A stretch of 64,000 nt of DNA from Amaurobius ferox (GCA_951213105.1 OX578147.1:121398899-121462898); one strand, 5' to 3'. Positions 1 to 10,560 are shown, numbered from the stretch's first letter. Notes: generated from the letters alone by a model not told the origin. A program made the numbers and translations.

Positions 1-60
1 CTTCATCAGTGGCATCAATTCCACTGATGAAAGGACGCATGGGGACGTTCGAAAGCGCTC
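1..60 (+). ncRNA. Hammerhead-ribozyme-like core at the window edge
   Basis: Positions 24-30 read CTGATGA and 51-54 read GAAA. Between them GGACG and CGTTC can pair (one G-U), matching a hammerhead stem II. Positions 1-12 are the reverse complement of the CCACTGATGAAG segment, so a second core on the minus strand starts here and runs off the window. The tail GAAAGCGCTCT matches the palindrome at 20.55-20.78 kb. Hammerhead motifs are known in Penelope-like retroelements. I cannot place a cleavage site, so this is a core motif and not a demonstrated ribozyme. Confidence 0.4.
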
Positions 61-641
61 TTAGATATTTTGTAATTTTATGTATGTCATTGATGGTGTT
101 GATATTAAAGACCTTTTTACTAAACAACTTGGTCGTCTTTGCTATACCCTTTTAAAGTTTTTGAATGAAGTTCTGTTAGTTCAATTTTTCTGAACGTTAT
201 ATGATTTTGAAATTGGATGCGCGTGATGTTTCGATAATCATGTATTTATTTGTGTTTATAAAAGCAAATTATTCATAGATTATATTTTCATATGAAAGTA
301 CGTCTCAGAGTGAATCAATTACAGTCAACCCTCTTATAATGCGGTTTCTATATAACGCGGAGCAAAAATTGTGACAGACCTCCCATAACGCGGTACTCAT
401 GAAACTCGATTTCCATATAACGCGTTAGTCTTATAACGCGATTTCTCTATAATACAACTCAATTAGCTTAAGCAGTCTTCCTATAGCATGAATTTTTCTA
501 TTACAATTTTGTAGTTGAAATTAATGGGGAATTTTCCCTGTTTTCTCCTTCACTTACATTACCATTTTTCAATTTCAGTTATGGGGAAATACCCTGTAAA
601 AAATTAATATATTCACCTCAAATGCACTGGTAGACGAAAAT

Positions 642-896
642 ATGGATAGAGGATGGGTTGCAAATTTCAATTTAGTGAAAAGAGGACTGGATTTGGGTAA
701 ACAATTAGAAAATTACTTTATTGAAAATGATCCTTCAACAGTGCAAAGTGCAAAGTGTAAAAGAGAATTACAAAATTACTTAGCTCCTTATAGAGAGATT
801 TTGGTAGAGTTACAAAATAAAACTACATTTGGAAACGAAAATGATGAAGATATGCAAAGTGAAGAGGACATTAAAAAAAAAGAATTAGGCCACTAA
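642..896 (+). pseudogene. 84-residue frame inside the Tigger-like element
   Basis: An ATG-to-stop frame of 84 codons sits between the terminal repeats and is the only one of note inside the element. It is charged and lysine/glutamate rich (KCKRELQNYLAPYREIL in the middle, acidic EDMQSEED near the end), consistent with the C-terminal tail of a jerky/CENP-B-type transposase after the DDE domain. No DDE motif or helix-turn-helix is present. Assignment to the transposase rests mainly on its position inside the element; it could be a chance frame. It is unlikely to give a functional protein. Confidence 0.35.
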
Positions 897-1079
897 TATT
901 TGACAGCGATAATGAAAGTTAATAGAATTTTTGTTGGAAAAATATTAAGTTTATATTTTACATTGATTTTTTAATTTTCTTATATGAAGTTTTAAATTCA
1001 ATAAAAATAATTCGAAATATGTAAACATATATTTATTGCCTTTTGTATCTATAAACTTATATTTCATACCCATATTCAT

Positions 1080-1612
1080 CATAACATGGTACTCTAAAAA
1101 GGCAGTTTTATATAACGTAGAACGAATCAGCCATATTTATATGTCTTGAAATTTCACTTAATGCGCTTTTCATATAACGATGTATGAATTTTCTGTTTTG
1201 CACTAATTCTGAGTTTCTTATAATGCTGTTTCCATACAACACGGTATGTGGATTTCATATAACACGGTACGAATTAATCTGATTTGCACTAATCTGGGTT
1301 TCTTAATAACGCGGTAGGAATTATTCTGCTATGTACTAATTCTGAGTCTCTTAACGCGGTTTCCATACAGTACGGCATGCGGTTTCCATATAGCACGACA
1401 CGAATTAATCTGATTTGCACTAATTTGAGTTTCTTATAACGCGGTTTCCATATAACGTGGTACGAATAGTTTTGTTTTGGACTAATTCCGAGTTTCTTAT
1501 AACGCGGTTTCCATACAACACGGTATGCGGTATCCATATAGCACTCTATGAATTAATCGATTTACACTAATCTGAGTTTCTTATAACGCGGTACGAATTA
1601 ATCTCATCATAG
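1080..1612. repeat. Subterminal array of about 80-bp units
   Basis: Degenerate direct repeats each contain GAGTTTCTTATAACGCGG, then a TTTCCATA-like stretch and ACGAATTAATCTGATTTGC. About six or seven copies are packed before the 3' terminus of the Tigger-like element. Similar but fewer units lie just inside the 5' terminus (335-450). Such arrays are often transposase-binding regions; that role is inferred. Confidence 0.6.
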
Positions 1613-1626
1613 GAGGATTGACTGTA

Positions 1627-2393
1627 TCGCCTTTTAAATATTCCACTTCATAATTAAGGAAAACGCGTGATGTACATGCAGGTACGTTTGCGAGCTCCTC
1701 CGAGGAGGACTAAAAAACTCCGCTGCGAAAACGCATTATCCATGAAAAGTAAGTAGAAAAATAAATTGAAGCGTGAGATCAAAAGAAATTGAATTCAAAT
1801 GAAAAAAAAAAGAAAGAAGCAGACACCCGAATTAAAATTAGGGGGATGAAATAGAACGAACGAACTTTCCTTGGAGGGCGGGGAATTTCGATGAAGATTG
1901 CAAGTTTCGATCGATATTTTGCGGTTTTTCCGTGTTTCATGGCAGGATGCGCAAAGCAAGTGGCGAGGGACATTCTTATAAAAGTGATGAGAGGCTTAAT
2001 TTGATGTATAAATAATTCTAAACGTCAAAACACTTCATTAGTATTAGTGTAAGACAAATATTTAATATTTTATACGTTTAAATATTTGTTTTGCACTGTT
2101 ATTAATGCATTGTTTTAGTTTTCATGCAGGATTTCTTGGCAAGTATCCTAAGCATTCTAATAACTTTGCATGAAAAGGTTTTTAAGTGTACACGTTACGT
2201 CCATGTTGAGTGAAGTGACTACGCCAGATCGAATAAAAGTGAATTGCAGCGCCCCTTGAGGAGAATTTAAAAATTAGGATGACGAACTCTGCAACAAAGC
2301 GAGGTAGAAGAAAAATATCAATTACAAAATTGTAGTGGATTATTTAATCGGTAGCAATCGATATTAGAAACGCAAAAGAAAAAAAAAGCGTTT
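1627..2393. other. No gene recognised
   Basis: Unique-looking AT-rich sequence between the Tigger-like element and a possible transposase tail. I see no frame, hairpin or repeat worth a name here. Confidence 0.5.
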
Positions 2394-2621
2394 ATGGAAG
2401 GAGATAAATACCTGTTAAAAAGTTGTATCATCAGAGCCTGTAACGCGGTGACGCCTGCAATTCTTGATAAAGTACGAAGTAATATTTTTTCTGGAATTCA
2501 AATGTGCATTGTTGCTGACAATTCACAAGTCACACTACCCGTGACCATTAGATCTCGATATGAAATTTACTCATTACTGGTCATGGGTGTAGAAAACCCA
2601 GACCACACGACCAACCCATAG
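2394..2621 (+). pseudogene. Possible Tc1/mariner transposase C-terminal remnant
   Basis: A 75-codon frame contains NAVTPAILDKVRSNIFSGIQ followed by MCIVADNSQ. The spacing resembles the C-terminal end of Tc1/mariner-type transposases, where a 'TPE-L-NVR...RL-CI' helix ends the protein about 35 residues after the catalytic region. No catalytic residues are present and I see no terminal repeats around it. It may equally be a chance frame. Confidence 0.3.
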
Positions 2622-2639
2622 GCTAATGGTAGCTTTCTG

Positions 2640-3370
2640 TGTGGCCGGACTGGTCATGGGTGTGGATTTATGAAGACTTCAGTAAATTTTACATTGACAA
2701 ACTTATGCAAGACATAAAACATATTGTCTTTTATTATTTAAGATTATATGTCTGTCTGTGTGCCTTATACACTATAGGTTCAGCGACCGCGCGTCTATAG
2801 AAACGAAAATCCACTCCCCGGGTCTACGAAATTTGGCAATCAGAGACCCGGTGGGGTGGGAAGGTGAGACGTGAAAACTGATTCTTAAAATTTGAATTTT
2901 TTTTTTGTTATTTAATGTTTTATGCGACTTCGACCGTTATTTCCCCTTTTTTTTCCACCATCCAGACGTCGTAGAAATAAGCAAATCACACGACCGGAAA
3001 GAACAGACAATTGTGAATAAAAATATATTAATTTCAAATCTCAGGGACAAATTGTAATATTTTTTAAAGATTTTAAAACAAAAGTCACTTCAAAAAAACG
3101 AACTCTCGTTTTTAAATCCTCGCGTCGGGAAAAGTACCGACAATTTCGACTAATAAATTACATTTTTAGAAAGCTCAAAACATCAGGCATTCTTACAAGC
3201 CCAATCTGGTCAAGAAATAATAAAAAATAGCTGCAGGATCTGGATTTTAAGAATTTCCGAATTTCAATTTCTCGGCAAACCGCTAAAGGAGTTTTTCACC
3301 CACGTGTCCGCGAAGACGCACTGCGCGCGAAGACACACGGTGTATCCGTGGAAAAAAAAATAAATAAAAA
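2640..3370. other. No gene; short GC-rich inverted repeat
   Basis: Contains a local inverted repeat near 2812-2860 (CCCCGGGTCT and AGACCCGGTGGGG) and a CG-rich patch near 3300-3345. The motif CTGGTCATGGGTGT occurs twice about 70 bp apart at its left edge. I cannot assign it to a family. Confidence 0.4.
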
Positions 3371-3374
3371 GAAA

Positions 3375-3745
3375 GTTATGGAGATTGTGGATCGGGTTAG
3401 AAAATTGCGTTATATTTTAAATGATGGAATTAAGAGCTTTTGTGGAATTGAGTTATTATGGAATTGAAAGTTATGGAGATTGTGCATCGGGTTAGACGTT
3501 ATATTTTAAATGATGGAACTAAGAGCTTAGAATATGGTCATTATAATATTTAAATGATTGAATTATGGTCCATTGAATTGTGGTGATGTATTGTATACAT
3601 CGGGTGGTGGTAACAGTATACAGAGTGAAATTATTATATTTATATGAAATTATTATATTTATTAGAAAATTACGTTATATTTTAAATGATGGAATTAAGA
3701 GCTTAGCATATGGTCATTAAAAAAGTTAAATGATTGAATTATGGT
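3375..3745. repeat. Local direct repeats of a 30-90 bp motif
   Basis: The stretch beginning CGTTATATTTTAAATGATGG recurs at about 3408, 3497 and 3672, each followed by AAGAGCTTA or similar. The surrounding GTTATGGAGATTGTG segment also appears twice. This looks like decayed internal tandem duplication of an unidentified element. Confidence 0.55.
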
Positions 3746-4530
3746 TTTAACGTCATTAAACTAAAACAAACTTTGTTAACTCCACGGGGTTATGGCGCCA
3801 GTGAGTTTGCCATGGTCAGAATTTTCAAGAGTAGAGAACACTCTGGTCGCCGAAGGCGGCTAGTACATAATAAATGGTGGATTTCATAATATACATCATA
3901 TAACAAAATTATGCCAAATAATAATGGGGAAACATGATATAATATAATTTATGTCATAAAAGTCCTATATATTGTTGCTGACAGAGGGCGTTTTGAACAG
4001 ACCATATGTTAGATTTCTGTGCATGTAAATGTTGTTTATTTTGACATTCCTGAAGAGAGAGTCATTTGTCAATTACTATATTGTGGGAAATAAATGCCTT
4101 CTGTGACAGTTTTATTGTCGATTCCTATTTATCAGTGCTCTACAACTTTATAATTGGCTTTCTTCGTCTATCTGGCTTTGGTACCGAGTTATTCATTCTA
4201 ACATTTTAAATTCTCCACTAGGGGTGCTGTACTGATCTTTATTGGATCGGGCATAGTCACTTTACTATAGATAAATTTGATGTGTTCACTCATGGACCTT
4301 TCAGGGAAAGTCATTTGGGGGTGTTTAAGGATTTTCTTAGGATCTCTGTATATTTGAAGTAAACCCAGCAATGTATTGAAACAGAATATACCTTTATGTA
4401 ATAATCAACACAGTATTGTAACAGTAACATTGGTCAAAATGACGGAAATTTATATAAATGTAATTTTTCCTCATAGCAATGAATCATCACAGGCAATCGC
4501 AAGCTATACTAAACACTTTCCGAATTCCTT

Positions 4531-4622
4531 GATGAAAGTGAGCATATGTCAGTTAGGTGACTACAGGTTTAACTGTCTCGCAACAATTGTAGTTGCCTAA
4601 CTAAAATATGTTTGCTTTCATC
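4531..4622 (+). ncRNA. Pre-miRNA-like hairpin candidate
   Basis: A 92-nt hairpin with two 35-nt arms (4531-4565 and 4588-4622) and a 22-nt loop. Of the 35 arm positions, 28 are Watson-Crick pairs. When read on the plus strand, five of the other seven are G-U wobbles, and only two (arm positions 18 and 20) are true mismatches. Length, loop size and near-continuous stem fit an arthropod pre-miRNA. There are no flanking target duplications, which argues against a tiny foldback element. I do not recognise either arm as a named miRNA; the arm end TTGTAGTTGC only superficially recalls miR-33. Confidence 0.4.
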
Positions 4623-4629
4623 AAATAAG

Positions 4630-5580
4630 TTCTATAAGTGTTTATTCTACAAGAAACACATTGATTCTATGTAACAAATTGTACTATTTGATATTTCAAA
4701 TAAATTATTACAGAAAACAGAAAAAAAATCCTCTCGTTTTCCTGGGAAACAAATAAAACATCATTACTACTTTCTCACAGTTTAATGCTTCATCTCTTCA
4801 GCGTACCTAATCTTTCATATCTCCCGAGTTGCAAAAAACAACCCTTCAAAATGCCACCTGCTCTGTCAAAAATATGGCCTACCGCTGGCCTCTGAGCTAT
4901 CAACGTGTAATTTAACACCCTGCTTCAATACATTGTATAAATACTCTCAAGTGCAGGAACTCAATGATAAAAAGATATGTTGCCAGATTCTAATGTCTAA
5001 AAAAGACTGCAGACGATTTTCGCTTTTGAAGGCTGTTAAAAACTAGTAATTTAGTATTTTTCTGGATTAGAGAAATTACACACGTATGTGCTGTTGTTTG
5101 AAGGTGTTTAGAAGGGAACAAAAGAGATCTTTGAAAAACTTTGCGAATGGTGTTCTAAAGATGCAATCATGATAGTTTGATGGCTTTTGGATGAATTGGG
5201 TAGGGCTGGCACGATGTAAGATGAGGATGTAGAATGTAAAAAAATATTCAGTATTTTTCTCGCATCTTGATGGTTATTTTATTATTGAAGTTTTTGTGCA
5301 TCAAATATGAGTCTACCATATTTGATTTGTACCAAAATATTATACATAATATTAAAGTGTTATAATAAACAAATTAATTCAATCAGGAAAATAGGAAGAT
5401 TGAAAATTCAAAGAACGTGAAATATCAAGACAGAATATTTCGTTAGACAAGATCATATAAAAATTGAATAACGTATTAACAGATTAACTAAATGATTCCA
5501 TTTTTTCAGTCAGAGACCCGTTGCCAAATTACTTTCTAATTTGTAAAAAATAAAGATTTAACAATCAAGGGGAGAATAAA
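4630..5580. other. No gene recognised
   Basis: AT-rich sequence with short degenerate open frames. I see no terminal repeats, conserved motif or repeat match to the rest of the window. Confidence 0.5.
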
Positions 5581-5589
5581 ACGAATACA

Positions 5590-5850
5590 ATGCATATTTT
5601 CCAGTCATCAAGCAACGAATAATCCACAAATATCAATGGTGAGATTCCGAAAATAGAAAAACAGATAAAGCCGAAGATAAAGCCCATTAATGCCACATAT
5701 GTGAATAACTGCTAGGTTTGTGCTCATTTTGGTATAAATCCTTTATCAGGGCCGAGTATCTATCCAAAATGACCAAGAAAAGAAAAGCTTGTTTCTGAAA
5801 ACGGAAATGCGGAAAAAGATAATATCAATATATATATAATCTATTTTAAC
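5590..5850 (+). repeat. Dispersed repeat family L, copy 1
   Basis: Shares AATATCAATGGTGA, GAAAATAGAAAAAC, TTTATCAGGGCCGAG-like and ATGACCAAGAAAA segments in the same order with copy 2 (36190-36480), and more weakly with copy 3 (48640-48950). All three adjoin (TA)n runs. Non-coding; class unknown. Confidence 0.55.
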
Positions 5851-5879
5851 AACTAAAAATAACAAGATGAAAAGTGCAG

Positions 5880-6400
5880 CTTGAATCTGGAGAAAATGAT
5901 AGGCTGCTCGTATTTAGTCTGATTTAATTGCGCTCCAGGACTATGCTTTTTTGCCTAATAAAGCAATTCGAAAGAATTAATTGCTCATGCTGAATATAGA
6001 TAATTAATCTTTATAATGAAATCTGAAATTCTGCGTGGAAGAATTCTAAAAAAATATTTTTTCTCTCGAGCAAACACGCAGACGATGAAATGAATTTCAT
6101 AAAATTTTGATCAGAACACTGATGAGTTTATTTTTTATGATTTCAAATTGAGCAAGCATGAATGTCAAACAGAGCATAGTTTTTTCACGTTGAGGGATAC
6201 AGTAGGTTTGTAATAGCGTTTTAAAGATCATGTGTAGAAAAAAAGATTAAATGTGATTTTTTTCTTCAAAAAGAAGATGAGCTATATCTTTACGTCCTCG
6301 AGAGAGAAAATAATTTTCAAGCATTTCTCTTAGTTTTCACGTTTAAATAAAGATACTAATCGGTAAATTTCTTTTTAAAAGAATGCTTAAAGAATTTTTT
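5880..6400 (+). repeat. Dispersed repeat family J, copy 1
   Basis: About 520 bp matching 10030-10560 over its length, including AAAGCAATTCGAAAGAATTA, AAACACGCAGACGAT, TTTGATCAGAACAC and a GACGTCAAACAGAGCAT-like segment. Further partial copies lie at about 11.15, 13.44, 16.85 and 20.93 kb. Function and class are unknown. Confidence 0.65.
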
Positions 6401-6413
6401 TTATCGCATTATT

Positions 6414-7324
6414 ACTTTTCTTATACACAATAATGTATAAGGAAAGTAGTATGACGGGGTTGAAAATTCGAGTTTTCGACGGAAGAGCACGTTTCAAGCA
6501 TTCATGATCATGAATCGAGCATTTTTGAGGTGATGTCTGTGTGTGTGTGTGTCAGTGAGTCTGTGGAGACGATAACTGACGAACGAATGGACCGATTCGA
6601 GCGAAATTTGGTACAAAAATTACAATCCGTGAATACTTGAAGCCTATTGTTTTTATACGCAATCGAATGTTCAGAACCCAACCTAAATTTTCGAGTGAAA
6701 TTTTGATAAAATCATCAAAAAATCAAAATCTCTAAAAATGTTACACAAATAGACATTTCTTATGTAATTTTTCCTTAGAAAATGATTAACATAAATTTTA
6801 GAACGCTAGCATGAACCGTTCTTGAGATATTGCATATTTTTAAGAAACATTATCAAAAAATCATATAAAATAAAAAAAATATTTTGTATTGAGAAACATG
6901 TTCACTTTTCATATGTAATATCATGCGATAAATTGGGTACCATCATTCTCGTGAATCCTAGCTCATTGCATTCATGAAAAAAGATACTTTGAGTAAAACT
7001 TTTGTATTTGAAAGCCAATAGTCATTTATCTGCTATAAGAATAACTTATTTCTCCGTCCATACACCGCTTGGCGAGATTTTGCTGACGAATTTGGCGGAA
7101 TGTCGCCAACTTGGCGACTTTTAAATGTTGCCAAATCAAAGAAAATCTCGCCAAATAGATAAAAATGACGCTAAATCAATGAGAATAACGACTATTTGAC
7201 GACAATTCAATATCTTGGAAAGAATATAAGTATCTACTATAAGAGTAACTTATTTTGTTTTTACTGCAAAAGTAGTAAATACATTGCATTATATAAGGAA
7301 AGTCCTGTGCTACCCACATCAGAT
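6414..7324 (+). mobile_element. Family A element, copy 1, full length
   Basis: Starts ACTTTTCTTATAC with its inverted arm GTATAAGGAAAGT immediately following, forming a terminal hairpin. It then carries GACGGGGTTGAAAATTCGAG, a GTGTGTGT run, GACGATAACTGACGAACG, GATTCGAGCGAAATTTGG and a cluster of CGCCAA motifs. It ends TTATATAAGGAAAGTC and a CCCACATCAGAT terminus before a T run. About 910 bp, no coding capacity. Confidence 0.75.
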
Positions 7325-7535
7325 TTTTTTCTTTTTCTTTTCACAAAATACATAGATACATATTATAGGTAAAGTAAGGATCATTTCCAAGTATACATAG
7401 AAAAAGAATGCAATAAGTCTAAGATTTAACACTGCGTGGGCATAAAATACTAGTACAAAGGTATTTATAAAAATAAATTCAGGATTAAGACTTTTACCGT
7501 TCCTATAAAAAGTATGCTTTGAGAAGCCATTTGTT

Positions 7536-7891
7536 GTTGTTGAGACCCAGACCGTCCGAAAAGTAACTGTTTGGACGTCCGGGAAGTGCCACCCAATTTA
7601 GACCGGAACCCAGTGGGGGAGGCATCCACAGGAACCGTACCCTCCTTCTTCTACCACCAACCTCTCGGAAGGACTTACGGACCCACACGTTTAACGTAAT
7701 CGTACTCCGCATAAACACTGTGGCAGCGTGCAAATCCAGCGCGCAAACCACCGAGCTACCGCGCCCGAAATGTGCCAACAGCACGCGGTGTTCCCAGGTG
7801 GTCACCCACCCAAGTACTAACCGCGCCCGATGCTGCCTGACTTCGGTGATCTAACGAGAACAGGTGTTTTCAGCACGGTACGGCCGTTGGC
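7536..7891 (-). mobile_element. 5S-rRNA-headed SINE with perfect 15-bp target duplication
   Basis: Reading the minus strand from 7891: a 118-nt 5S-rRNA-like head, then a second promoter-like stretch (GCGGTAGCTCGGTGGTTTGCG). The body follows, with GTGGGTCCGTAAGTCCTTCC, GAGGTTGGTGGTAG and CCCACTGGGTTCC, then CTAAATTGGGTGGC. The tail is CGGTCTGGGTCTCAACAAC repeats. The flanks GAGAAGCCATTTGTT at 7521-7535 and 7892-7906 are identical, so the copy is intact and fairly young. A 5S-type internal promoter classifies it as a SINE3-type element. Confidence 0.9.
7774..7891 (-). pseudogene. 5S-rRNA-like SINE head
   Basis: 118 nt that begins GCCAACGGCCGTACCGTGC and ends GTGCTGTTGGC on the minus strand, the familiar closing stem of 5S rRNA. 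The internal promoter region (GATCACCGAAGTC, GGTTAGTACTTGGGTGGG, TGACCACCTGGGAACACC) is preserved. It is fused directly to a SINE body, so it is a retroposon head and not an rRNA gene. Confidence 0.88.
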
Positions 7892-8147
7892 GAGAAGCCA
7901 TTTGTTAACAAATACAAGAGTAAAGTTCAGTCATAAGTTCTGGTCATAAAGAAAGGGGGGTTTTGATAAAGATAAAGCTTTCTGAACCATGTTCCCAAGG
8001 CTTACAGAAGCTGAGATATACTGTTAATAAGTAAAAACAATTCGTGCAAAAATAAAGGAAAACTCAGACAACGTACAACCTCGTACAACGTATAAACTTA
8101 AACATTGTACAAACTCAAACAACTCAAAATCCAAATTAATAAAACCA

Positions 8148-8312
8148 AGCAGCATACAGCTGTTTCGAGAATACATTGGATCCCCTTCATCAGTGCATGA
8201 TAGATCAATAAACTCGGAAGTCAAATAGGCGAAATGACTTCGAATATGTTGCTCTATCTTGCACTGATGAAGGGGATCCAAAGTATCCTCGAAACTGCTG
8301 TATGCGGACTTT
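8148..8312. ncRNA. Inverted pair of hammerhead-like cores
   Basis: Plus strand: CTGATGA at 8264-8270 and GAAA at 8291-8294, with GGGGAT pairing to ATCCTC as stem II. Minus strand: CTGATGA at 8193-8187 and GAAA at 8166-8163, with a similar stem II. After GAAA, each continues into a short hairpin (CTGC-TGTAT-GCGG on plus, CAGC-TGTAT-GCTG on minus) resembling stem III. The cores face each other across about 70 nt. The arrangement resembles termini of Penelope-like elements. The conserved U-H cleavage dinucleotide is not where I expect it. Confidence 0.5.
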
Positions 8313-8362
8313 TATTAATTCATTAATTTGTCTTTAATTACGTTGTTTACGGTTTTACATTG

Positions 8363-9751
8363 TAACACTTTCTAGCATAGTTGAAAAGTGTTTATGACTT
8401 CGTTCATTCTATCTGTCTGTCTGTTCGCACGATAACTGCCGTAAAAATGACTTTACACAAAATGAAATTTTAGTATGTTGTTGAAACGGTCTTTGGGACA
8501 TATGGGAATGTAAATGGATAATATCACCCAATTAGTTTTGGATTGAACTCGGGTTGAAAAAATGAAATACATTGAACTCTATGGGTCCTAATGTTTCAAA
8601 CATTTTTTAAGCGAAGTTAAAATTCACAAATTGCTTCGAAAGTTTTTGAAAATATTCAAATTATTCCATAAAATATATAAAAGAAATGTCAGTATAATAT
8701 GTTCGGTAGTATTTAAATAAAAATTGAAATAATAATTACACCCATATTATATATATGGTGGTCACCCACCCATATATCTTGGGTGGGTGACTACCTGGGA
8801 ACACCGCGTGCTGTTAGCACATTTCGGGCGCGGTAGCCCGGTGGTTTACGCGCTGGATTTGCACGCTGCCACAACTGCTGCCGTGTTCATGCGGAGTACG
8901 ATCACGTTAAACATGTGGGTCCGTAAGTTCTTCCGAGAGGTTGGTGGTAGGGGAAGGAGGGTACTGTCCCTGCCCAGTGGGGGATGCCTTCCCCACTGGG
9001 TTCTAAATTGGGTGACACTTCCCGGCCGTCCAAACAGTTACCTTACACATTTATGGTAGGTCGGACTGTCTGGGTCTCAACAACATCAGCAACACTCTTC
9101 ATGTGCCCGGTCGCCCATTTTGCTGCTCTATGTCCTCGGACGAGTCGGACGGCCTGGATCTCAACAACAACAACAACAACCCATATTATATAAAGAGATC
9201 ACGTGACTCACTTCAAAATAAAATATGGCATCCGCCTTTTTTACCCAATGTAAAAATCGTTATTTTTAAAGTTCTTTTAAATTTATCATTAGTGTTGCAT
9301 CCGTCCTAAATCCGCTTTATTTTTGAGTATTTTCTGTGCATCTGTATTCTGCTCCAACGGAATTATAATATTTTTGAGTTTAAATGATCATATAATGTTG
9401 ATTATTTCTACAACGAAGCCTAATAGTAATGGATGAAGAATATAAACAAATTATTGTAAGATGAGTTGTATAAGAATAGCTGAATTTTTTTTTCACGCAA
9501 AATTATTTAGCTCTGGAGACTGGAATATAAGTGATATGAATGAAATTTTCATTGATTTTACATAGAGAAGCAGACGATTTATAGCATTGCCTTTTTTGAT
9601 GAAGTTTCGAAGTATAATAAATTATTGCAGTACTGTGATAATTTAAAATATATCAACGCTGATTGTATCGCCATTTAGAGATGTTTAAATAAAATTCATG
9701 TCATTTGGAAAGTGTTTCATAATGCTTTATGCATGATTGATCTTTCTTGTT
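8363..9751 (+). mobile_element. Family C element, copy 1, interrupted by a SINE
   Basis: Starts AACACTTTCTAGC followed by the inverted arm TTGAAAAGTGTT (terminal hairpin). It carries a GTCTGTCTGTTCGCACGATA stretch and ACCCAATTAGTTTTGGATTG, and ends with GGAAAGTGTTTCATAATG, then GATCTTTCTTGTT. The SINE at 8755-9179 lies inside it. Without the SINE it is about 960 bp. No transposase is encoded. Confidence 0.72.
8755..9179 (+). mobile_element. SINE of the 5S-headed family, 5' rearranged
   Basis: Same body and (CAA)n tail as 7536-7891. It is flanked by CCCATATTATATA on both sides (8741-8753 and 9180-9192), so the insertion into family C is datable. The 5S head is truncated to its last 40 nt and is preceded by an inverted copy of itself (GGTGGTCACCCACCCA, then TGGGTGGGTGACTACC). 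The 3' tail is partly duplicated: the CGGACGG-CTGGATCTCAAC end occurs twice. Confidence 0.85.
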
Positions 9752-10029
9752 CCTGAGATATAGTGGTTTGCGTAAATGTTTAAAATGACTGAAAACGCCA
9801 GGCGCCATGACACAAATATGGCCGCCATATTTAAATTAAAAAAATAAAATAAAAATGCTAGTGGTGTCGAAGTCTAGATATAAAGGAACGGGGTTATTTC
9901 ACACAAAAAATAATATATAAATTCAATAATAATATATAAATTCAATAAAAATAAATTCAATTAAAAGTAATGAAACGCTGAAATCACTATTCTGTTTGTA
10001 TCTTATTTTGAGCAATATAACCAAAATAC

Positions 10030-10560
10030 GTGTTTTATTTCAACAACTATAAAGATAAAATATAACCTGAGTCTAGAAAAAATCTGCCCATCGTTAGCCT
10101 GATTTTATTGCGTTCCATTACTATGCTTCTTCGTCTAACAAAGCAATTCGAAAGAATTAATTACGTATGTTGAATATTCAACGATAATCACTCCTTGTAT
10201 GTAATGAATTCTGAAATTCCTCACAGAAGGATTCTAAAAAAGAGTTTTTTCCTCAGCTGCAAACACGCAAACGATAAAACGAATTTCATAAATTTTTGAT
10301 CAGAACACAGATAAGATTATTTTTTATGATTTCAAACTGAGCGACTATGACGTCAAACAGAGCATCATTTTTTTCACGAAGAAATATGGAGGATTTGTTG
10401 AGAAGTTTTAAAAATAATTTCTGCGAAAAGGAGTAAATATGATTTTTTATTGGGAAAGGGAGATAAGCTGTCTCTTTACGTTTTCAAGAGAAATAATAGT
10501 ATTTCTCTCCTTAGTTTTCCCGTATAAAACAAATTTACTGAGTATGCTGCTCTTTTTTCG
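10030..10560 (+). repeat. Dispersed repeat family J, copy 2
   Basis: Matches copy 1 (5880-6400) along its length, sharing AAAGCAATTCGAAAGAATTA and the AAACACGCAAACGATAAAAC region. It extends through the GGGAGATAAGCTGTCTCTTT stretch. Non-coding. Confidence 0.65.

Larger units (their letters stand above)
322..1624. mobile_element. Tigger/pogo-like DNA transposon, non-autonomous or decayed
   Basis: The element begins CAGTCAACC at 322 and ends with the inverted GATTGACTG at 1624. It is flanked by TA at 320-321 and at 1625-1626, the target duplication of the Tc1/mariner/pogo superfamily. Both subterminal regions are packed with variants of TATAACGCGGT, a style typical of Tigger-like elements. At 1303 bp it is too short for a full CENP-B-type transposase, and only one 84-codon frame lies inside. 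Confidence 0.75.

Noticed and set aside
3973..4146. Possible solo LTR (starts TGTTGCTGACAGAGGGCG, ends GTGCTCTACA, with AATAAATG inside)
   Set aside because: No target duplication, no second LTR, and no primer-binding site or polypurine tract that I can support. Left unannotated as an element.
4570..4600. Resemblance of TTGTAGTTGC in the hairpin to miR-33
   Set aside because: The match is to the middle of miR-33 and not to its seed, and it is on the opposite arm. Not evidence for orthology.
7503..9059. Open frames of 90-100 codons beginning MTTWEHRVLLAHFGRG (7503-7805 minus, 8787-9059 plus; a similar frame at 23933-24208 minus)
   Set aside because: They lie on the SINE from its 5S-like head into its body and recur only because the SINE recurs. 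They are not proteins.
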